DNA of 19,186 nt from Treponema sp. (GTDB lineage: Bacteria > Spirochaetota > Spirochaetia > Treponematales > Treponemataceae): positions 1 to 19,186 of the forward strand of contig JAFLSP010000016.1 in the NCBI GenBank assembly GCA_022510885.1. Direction: 5' to 3'. The notes beneath the pieces are model-generated. The model did not search any database and was not told the DNA's origin. It was given only the letters and a program-made list of their open reading frames with translations. Positions 14,475 through 19,186 of this stretch are shown piece by piece; position 1 is the first letter of the stretch; each line of letters begins with the position of its first letter. The translations under genes were made by a program, and so were the position numbers.

Positions 14475-16151
14475 ATGGACGTATTCTTTGGGATTTCGGC
14501 TTCGCCGGGCATCGGGCTTGGCAAGGCATTCGTCATTCCCGCCGCACAGTCGCGCACGATTCCGCAGGGGCAGATTTCTGCGGACGACCACGCGGCGCAC
14601 TGGGCGCGGTTTCAGGCTTCGCTTCGGAACGTGTCGGCGCAGGTGGAGCAGGATTTGGCGGCGGTCAAGGGCGACAAGGTGCAGGGCGAGATTTTTGAGA
14701 CCTATTTCCTGATGCTCAACGACCCCGAGTTCCTGGGCGACGTGGAAAAGACCTTCCGCGCGGGCAGCCGCCCGATTGAGCGCGTCCTGCACGAAAAGAC
14801 CAATGAGTACGCCGACAAACTGCGCAACAGCGGCAACGACTACCTTGCCGAGCGCGCGCAGGACATCTGCGACATTTTCGGGCGCGTGCTGGATGACCTG
14901 CTCGACTTTCATCCGTTTGACATCAATCAGGTGCCCGACGGCGCGGTGATTGTGGCGCAGGCCATGGCACCGAGCGACACGATAATCCTTTCCAAGCGGC
15001 ACATTGCCGGCCTTGCGCTTGAGGAAGGCGGCGTGTCGAGCCACGTGGGAATCCTCGCGCGCAACTACGGCATTCCCGCCGTGTTCGCCCTGCACCAGAT
15101 TTCTCAGCACGCGCGGACGGGGCATACGGTCGTGGTGGACGGGCTTGCGGGCGAGGTCGCGCTCAATCCCGACGGCGAATCCCTTGCCGACTACGAGCGC
15201 AGCATTGCCGCCTATCGGCAGCGCGGTGCGGAGCTTGCGGCGTTCCGCACGAAAAATGCCATGACCGAGGACGGCACGCACATCGCCATGCTGGCGAACA
15301 TCGGCACGGTGGAGGAAGCCGCGCTTGCGCTGGAGGAAGGCGCGGACGGCATCGGTCTGTTCCGCACGGAATTCCTCTTTATGAGCGAAAACACGTTCAG
15401 CGAGGAGGCGCAGTTCGCCGCATACAAGGCGGTGCTTCAGACGATGGGCGAAAAGCCCGTCACCATCCGCACGCTGGACGCGGGCGGCGACAAGCTCGTG
15501 CCGATGAAGGATTTGCTCGTGCACGGCGAGAAGAATCCGCTCATGGGGCAGCGCGCAATCCGCCTGAGCCTTGCCCACCCGCAGCAGCTCAAGACGCAGT
15601 TGCGCGCATTGTACCGCGCGAGCGTGTTCGGCAACCTCAAAATCATGCTGCCGCTCATCACCGACCTTTCGCAGGTGCGGCGCGCGCGCGACATTGCCCG
15701 CGAGGTGCGCGAGGCTCTCCGCTCCGACGGCGTTCCGTTCAGGGAGGACGTGCCGATTGGAATCATGGTGGAGACGGCGGCGGCGGCGGTTACGGCAGAC
15801 CTGCTTGCGAGCGAGAGCGACTTCTTTTCTATAGGAACGAACGACCTGACGCAGTACACCCTGGGCGTTGACCGCGAGAATGCCACCGTCGCGCCGCTGT
15901 ACGACGAGCGGCACGTTGCCGTCCTGCGCCTTGTCCGCGAGACGCTTGCGCATGGAACGGCGGCGGGCATTCCCGTGAGCGTGTGCGGCGAGATGGCAAG
16001 CCGCCCGGACGGCGCGAAAATCCTTGTCGGCCTGGGCATCCGCTCGCTGAGCATGAGTCCCAAACTGATAAGCGCCACCAAAGCCCTCTTCGCCCGCCAC
16101 ACCCTCGCCGAACTGGAAGCCTTCGCCGCGCAGTCGCTGCAAACGTCATAG
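14475..16151 (+). CDS. ptsI: PTS enzyme I (phosphoenolpyruvate-protein phosphotransferase)
   Basis: A 558-residue enzyme I, which takes phosphate from PEP onto its own His and passes it to HPr. [12 protein letters not shown] carries the active His (H190). The PEP-binding barrel shows [13 protein letters not shown] (291-303), [11 protein letters not shown] (330-340), [13 protein letters not shown] (354-366), [21 protein letters not shown] (from 449) and VCGEMASRP with the catalytic Cys at 504. Length is normal for the family (about 570) and there is no N-terminal GAF domain, so it is not PtsP. No HPr or sugar permease gene is adjacent; in treponemes PTS proteins are known to occur without permeases and to serve regulation, which may apply here if the host is one. 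Confidence 0.95.
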   Translation: MDVFFGISASPGIGLGKAFVIPAAQSRTIPQGQISADDHAAHWARFQASLRNVSAQVEQDLAAVKGDKVQGEIFETYFLMLNDPEFLGDVEKTFRAGSRPIERVLHEKTNEYADKLRNSGNDYLAERAQDICDIFGRVLDDLLDFHPFDINQVPDGAVIVAQAMAPSDTIILSKRHIAGLALEEGGVSSHVGILARNYGIPAVFALHQISQHARTGHTVVVDGLAGEVALNPDGESLADYERSIAAYRQRGAELAAFRTKNAMTEDGTHIAMLANIGTVEEAALALEEGADGIGLFRTEFLFMSENTFSEEAQFAAYKAVLQTMGEKPVTIRTLDAGGDKLVPMKDLLVHGEKNPLMGQRAIRLSLAHPQQLKTQLRALYRASVFGNLKIMLPLITDLSQVRRARDIAREVREALRSDGVPFREDVPIGIMVETAAAAVTADLLASESDFFSIGTNDLTQYTLGVDRENATVAPLYDERHVAVLRLVRETLAHGTAAGIPVSVCGEMASRPDGAKILVGLGIRSLSMSPKLISATKALFARHTLAELEAFAAQSLQTS

Positions 16152-16171
16152 CGCGTCCTGCCACTTTTTCC

Positions 16172-16200
16172 TTGTGCATTCGGCGGTTTGGCTTTAAAAT
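16172..16200 (+). promoter_or_regulatory. promoter of the beta-CASP nuclease gene
   Basis: TTGTGC (16172-16177), 17 bp, TAAAAT (16195-16200), predicted transcript start at 16207. The coding ATG at 16227 follows a 20-nt leader with AGGGGG as ribosome-binding site. Confidence 0.65.
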
Positions 16201-16206
16201 AAAAAC

Positions 16207-16236
16207 GTGATGGTGCAGGGGGTCGTATGGCGGTAA
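16207..16236 (+). other. possible 9-codon leaderless upstream reading frame
   Basis: GTG at 16207 lies exactly at the predicted transcript 5' end, 6 nt after the -10 box, the same spot where the leaderless genes of this window place their ATG. It opens a frame of nine codons (GTG ATG GTG ... CGG) that stops with TAA at 16234-16236, overlapping the start of the nuclease gene. It could couple or tune translation of that gene, or be chance. Confidence 0.3.
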
Positions 16237-17642
16237 CGGTGCATTCGCTTGGCGCGGCGCAGGAAGTGACGGGGTCGAAGCATGTCTTTGACATTGACGG
16301 GCGGTCGTTCATGGTGGACTGCGGCGCGTTTCAGGGCAGGCGGCAGGAGAGCGACGAGAAGAACCGCACGTTCAACATTGCGCCGGACACGGTGGAGGCG
16401 GTCATTCTGACCCACGCGCATTATGACCACTGCGGTCTGCTGCCCGTGCTTGCGCGCAAGGGCTTTAACGGCAACATCTACGCCACGCCCGCCACGCGCG
16501 ACCTTGCCAATCTGATTATGATGGACAGCGCGCGCATTCAGGCGCGTGACGCGGAATATCTGCGCAAGCAGGCGGCGCGCAAGGGCGAGAAATTCACCTG
16601 GCAGCCGCTGTTTGACGAGGCGGACTGCGTGAAGGCGGCGGACCAAATCGTCACGCTCTCGTACAACCGGAAGATGCAGATTGCGCCCGATGTCTCGCTG
16701 GTCTTTTACGACGCGGGGCATATCCTCGGCTCGGCCTTTGCTTCCGTGACGATAACGGGGCAGGGCGCGGACGAGCTGCGCATCCTCTTTACGGGCGACC
16801 TGGGGCGCAAGGGCAAGCCGATTATCCGCGACCCGGCGACGAATGTTCCCGCCCCCGACTATATCTTCATCGAAAGCACCTACGGCAACCGTCTGCACGA
16901 GGACACGGAAATCGCCATGGAGGAACTGTGCCGCGTGGTGCGCCATGCCATCGACAAAAAAGGGAAGATTATCATCCCCTCGTTCGCCATTGAGCGCACG
17001 CAGGAACTGGTCTACTATCTGCACCTGCTCGTTGACAAAAAGAAAATCCCGCAGCTGCCCATTTACGTGGATTCCCCCATGGCGGTGAACGCGACGGGCA
17101 TTTACCAGGTGCATCCCGAATGCTACAGCGCCGCCGTGCACGAGGGCTTTTTGAAGCACCACAAGAATCCCTTTGGCTTCGGCGCGCTCTCATTCGTGAC
17201 GAGCGTGGAGGAGTCGAAGGGGCTGAACGAGAAGAAAGGCCCGATGATTATCATCAGCGCGGACGGCATGTGCGAGGCGGGGCGCGTCCTGCATCATCTT
17301 GCCAACGGCATCTCGGACCCGCGCAACACCGTCCTCATCGTGGGCTACATGGCGGAGAACACCTTGGGCCGCAGAATCCGCGACGGCGAGAAAGAGGTGA
17401 AGATTATGGGCGACTGGTACGCCGTGCGCGCGGACGTGGAGACCATCAACGCATTCAGCGCGCACGCCGACTACAAGGAATGCATTGACTGGCTTGATGC
17501 CATAGACACCCGCCGCCTGAAAAAAATCTTCATGGTGCACGGCGAGCAGGACGCGCAGGACGCATTCCGCCAGCACCTTGCCGAGCGCGGCTACAAGGAC
17601 GTGCAGGTGGTCAAGTACGGCGAGACCTACACGCTTGCCTAG
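16227..17642 (+). CDS. metallo-beta-lactamase-fold beta-CASP RNA nuclease (CPSF/YSH1-like)
   Basis: A 471-residue cytoplasmic protein of the beta-CASP group, zinc-dependent nucleases that process or degrade RNA. Metal ligands are HAHYDH (63-68), H165 in DAGHILGSA, and D191 in FTGDLGRKGKP. The beta-CASP part has IESTYGNR (215-222), PSFAIERTQEL (251-261), SADGMCEAGRVLHH (344-357), and the C-terminal FSAHADYKE (410-418) and MVHGE (436-440). Size and motifs match the bacterial proteins related to eukaryotic CPSF-73 (COG1236), distinct from RNase J. The start at 16227 is supported by AGGGGG 4 nt upstream and by MAVTVHSLGAAQEVTGS, the usual beginning of the family. Confidence 0.92.
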   Translation: MAVTVHSLGAAQEVTGSKHVFDIDGRSFMVDCGAFQGRRQESDEKNRTFNIAPDTVEAVILTHAHYDHCGLLPVLARKGFNGNIYATPATRDLANLIMMDSARIQARDAEYLRKQAARKGEKFTWQPLFDEADCVKAADQIVTLSYNRKMQIAPDVSLVFYDAGHILGSAFASVTITGQGADELRILFTGDLGRKGKPIIRDPATNVPAPDYIFIESTYGNRLHEDTEIAMEELCRVVRHAIDKKGKIIIPSFAIERTQELVYYLHLLVDKKKIPQLPIYVDSPMAVNATGIYQVHPECYSAAVHEGFLKHHKNPFGFGALSFVTSVEESKGLNEKKGPMIIISADGMCEAGRVLHHLANGISDPRNTVLIVGYMAENTLGRRIRDGEKEVKIMGDWYAVRADVETINAFSAHADYKECIDWLDAIDTRRLKKIFMVHGEQDAQDAFRQHLAERGYKDVQVVKYGETYTLA

Positions 17643-17655
17643 GCGCGCTTTTTGA

Positions 17656-17684
17656 TTGCGGAATTCACCGACGCGCTATATAAT
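17656..17684 (+). promoter_or_regulatory. promoter of the PL1 pectate lyase gene
   Basis: TTGCGG (17656-17661), 17 bp, perfect TATAAT (17679-17684), predicted start at 17691, then a 37-nt G+C-rich leader with GGAGGTG before the ATG at 17728. Confidence 0.72.
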
Positions 17685-17727
17685 GAAAGAAAAGCGCGGC
17701 GCGGCGCGCCGTATGCGGAGGTGTAGT

Positions 17728-18999
17728 ATGCAGAAACGAACATGGGTATTGCCGGCAATCCTGCTGTTTGCGGCGGCAGTGTGTGCGCAGGGCGCGGGCA
17801 AAGGCACGATTTCCCTGACGGACGAGCCGATTGGCTATGCGGGTCTGGGGAAGTACGCGACGAGCAAGGGAAAAACGGTGTCCACCAAGCAGGAGCTGGT
17901 GAGTGCCGTTAAAAGCGGCGGCGTGATTATCATCAACGGCATGATTGACATGTCGGAGGGAATGTTGGTCGCGGAGGGGGGCAAGTCAACGGATTCCACG
18001 CCAGCACTGGATGCCTTCGTGAAAAAACAGACGAGTGGCAAGTACGAGACCTACGAGGCATGGATAACGGCCTATTCCGAAGCCTGCAAACTGTCCACCG
18101 ATGATGACAAGCCTGGCTCGGGGAACAGCAAATTGCAAGGTACGATGAAAACGCTCAATAACGCATACGGAAAGACGATACGGCTTGACGTGCCGTCAAA
18201 CACCACGGTCATCGGCGCGGGACCGAATTGCGGTATTCGCGGCGGCACGTTCCAAATCAACGGCAAGTCGAACATCCAAATCCGCAACCTAACTATAATA
18301 GACCCGTTCGACCCGTTTCCGCATCATGAGGAAAACGACGGCTACAACGCGCAGTGGGACGGCATAAACATACAGGGAACGTGCAAGAACCTTTGGATTG
18401 ACCGCGTAACTTTCGAGGACACCATCTCGATTGGCTACGTGAAGACGGCGGGAAAAACCACGGAAAAATGGCAGACCTATGACGGTCTGTGCGATTTGAA
18501 GAACGACACGACCAACGTCACGATTTCAAACTGCCTGTTCCGCAACCACGACAAGACCATGCTCATGGGTTCAAGCGACAAAGACGGTAACAAGTCCAAA
18601 CGCTTTATCACGCTGTACGGCAACTATTTCTACAACTGCGGTCAGCGACTGCCCTTGGTGCGCAACACGACCCTCCACATGCTGAACAACTATTTTGATG
18701 CCGACAGCAACGCGCCGTACAAGCAGAACTATGCGGTCAGCTGCCGCAAGGATTGCATCATCTACGCGGAGGGCAATTACTTCGGCCCGGGCATTCAGTA
18801 CAGTTTTAAAGACAGTGACGGCGCGTTGTATGCCTCGGGCAATACCGATAAATCGTCCAAAGGGGCGAGCCGCAAAACAACGGGCACAACGCTGTTCAAG
18901 GATGCGGTAGGCAAGTATGACTATACTGCCGTCTCTGCGGACGAGGCAAAGACGAACGCCGAGAAAAACGCCGGCGCGGGCTACACGCTGAACCTGTAG
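17728..18999 (+). CDS. secreted PL1-family pectate lyase
   Basis: A 423-residue protein with a signal peptide (MQKRTWVLPAILLFAAAVCAQG) and the right-handed beta-helix signatures of polysaccharide lyase family 1. Signatures are TVIGAG (160-165), WDGINIQG (210-217) and YDGLCDLK (251-258), with Asp residues matching Ca-binding positions. NVTISNCLFRNHDKTMLMGSSD (263-284) has the conserved Lys (K276), and QRLPLVRN (306-313) has the probable catalytic Arg (R307). The usual WIDH is WIDR here (223-226). It should cleave polygalacturonate outside the cytoplasm. The start at 17728 is chosen for the GGAGGTG site and the signal peptide; the in-frame extension to 17656 includes the promoter. Cys 19 is preceded by Val, a poor lipobox, so it is probably soluble. 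Confidence 0.93.
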   Translation: MQKRTWVLPAILLFAAAVCAQGAGKGTISLTDEPIGYAGLGKYATSKGKTVSTKQELVSAVKSGGVIIINGMIDMSEGMLVAEGGKSTDSTPALDAFVKKQTSGKYETYEAWITAYSEACKLSTDDDKPGSGNSKLQGTMKTLNNAYGKTIRLDVPSNTTVIGAGPNCGIRGGTFQINGKSNIQIRNLTIIDPFDPFPHHEENDGYNAQWDGINIQGTCKNLWIDRVTFEDTISIGYVKTAGKTTEKWQTYDGLCDLKNDTTNVTISNCLFRNHDKTMLMGSSDKDGNKSKRFITLYGNYFYNCGQRLPLVRNTTLHMLNNYFDADSNAPYKQNYAVSCRKDCIIYAEGNYFGPGIQYSFKDSDGALYASGNTDKSSKGASRKTTGTTLFKDAVGKYDYTAVSADEAKTNAEKNAGAGYTLNL

Positions 19000-19018
19000 C
19001 CTCTGCGTTGCTTCCTGC

Positions 19019-19059
19019 CTCCCGGCGGTGGTTTCGAGTGCCTCAACCACCGCCGGGAG
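19019..19059. terminator. perfect 15-bp G+C-rich hairpin after the PL1 gene
   Basis: CTCCCGGCGGTGGTT (19019-19033) and AACCACCGCCGGGAG (19045-19059) are exact inverted copies around an 11-nt loop, 20 nt after the stop codon. The flank is TCTTGGG and not a T-run, so it is either a terminator without a U-tract or a 3'-end stabiliser of the lyase mRNA. Confidence 0.6.
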
Positions 19060-19116
19060 TCTTGGGATGTCCCCGCTTCGCAAGTAGAGGGGTTGTCCCT
19101 CCCCAAGGCGTATGAG

Positions 19117-19145
19117 TTGCGCGATTGCATGTTATGGTGTAAAAT
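19117..19145 (+). promoter_or_regulatory. promoter of the gene at the right edge
   Basis: TTGCGC (19117-19122), 17 bp, TAAAAT (19140-19145), predicted start near 19152, a 21-nt leader with AGGAGA (19162-19167), then ATG at 19173. Confidence 0.68.
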
Positions 19146-19172
19146 AGAGAAACGTTACTTTAGGAGACGATT

Positions 19173-19186
19173 ATGAAGATTTCGAC
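19173..19186 (+). CDS. start of a gene cut by the window edge
   Basis: ATG with AGGAGA five bases upstream and a promoter ahead of it. Only MKIS and part of the next codons are visible, so the product cannot be named. The MKI beginning would suit a signal peptide, but this is not evidence. Confidence 0.6.

Noticed and set aside
17656..17727. N-terminal extension of the PL1 lyase
   Set aside because: It includes the -35 and -10 boxes and would place 24 charged residues ahead of the signal peptide.

Overview
This is a G+C-rich bacterial chromosome segment with one A+T-rich patch at the left end (about 1-2460). Three products carry N-terminal secretion or lipoprotein signals: an ApbE lipoprotein, a PL10 lipoprotein and a secreted PL1. 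Two of these are pectate lyases of different families, so the host probably degrades plant pectin in a gut or rumen setting. A gut spirochaete of the Treponema group is my best guess. That rests on general protein character and is not proven by any marker gene in the window.

Layout. (1) 1-2460: a PD-(D/E)XK-type nuclease gene (minus strand) lies divergent to a 79-residue XRE-type regulator of restriction-controller size, followed by about 570 nt of undecided sequence. (2) 2463-7425, plus strand: apbE lipoprotein; an unrecognised 176-aa gene; proA; proB (the two glutamate-to-proline enzymes, in A-B order); and a PL10 pectate lyase lipoprotein. (3) 7415-14411, minus strand, read right to left: a YchJ-like SEC-C protein, RlmB-type rRNA methyltransferase, Gdt1/UPF0016 cation transporter, two acyl carrier proteins, a 766-aa fusion (membrane domain + AMP-ligase + hotdog dehydratase), a 151-aa membrane-anchored protein, a family 2 glycosyltransferase and an LpxL-like acyltransferase. 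From ychJ to the fusion the reading frames abut or overlap, so they form one operon. The last three genes have an extra promoter. (4) 14475-18999, plus strand: PTS enzyme I, a beta-CASP metallo-beta-lactamase-fold nuclease and a secreted PL1 pectate lyase. The window ends five codons into another gene.

Two things stand out. First, the order ACP-ACP-membrane protein/AMP-ligase/dehydratase-GT2-acyltransferase reproduces the central part of aryl-polyene (APE) lipid clusters (apeE-F-G-H-I-J order). Here three genes are fused, the last is split in two, and no ketosynthase, ketoreductase, thioesterase or MMPL exporter is present in the window. This may be a reduced or divergent acyl-glycolipid pathway. 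Second, nine promoters can be read by eye, all with exactly 17 bp between a TTG-type (once TTT) -35 box and a TANNNT -10 box. In five of them the start codon begins exactly seven bases after the -10 box, where transcription should start, which predicts leaderless mRNAs. Two of these promoters (ychJ and ptsI) are divergent, and their -35 boxes overlap on opposite strands.

All calls are from reading the sequence and its translations; no database search was run.
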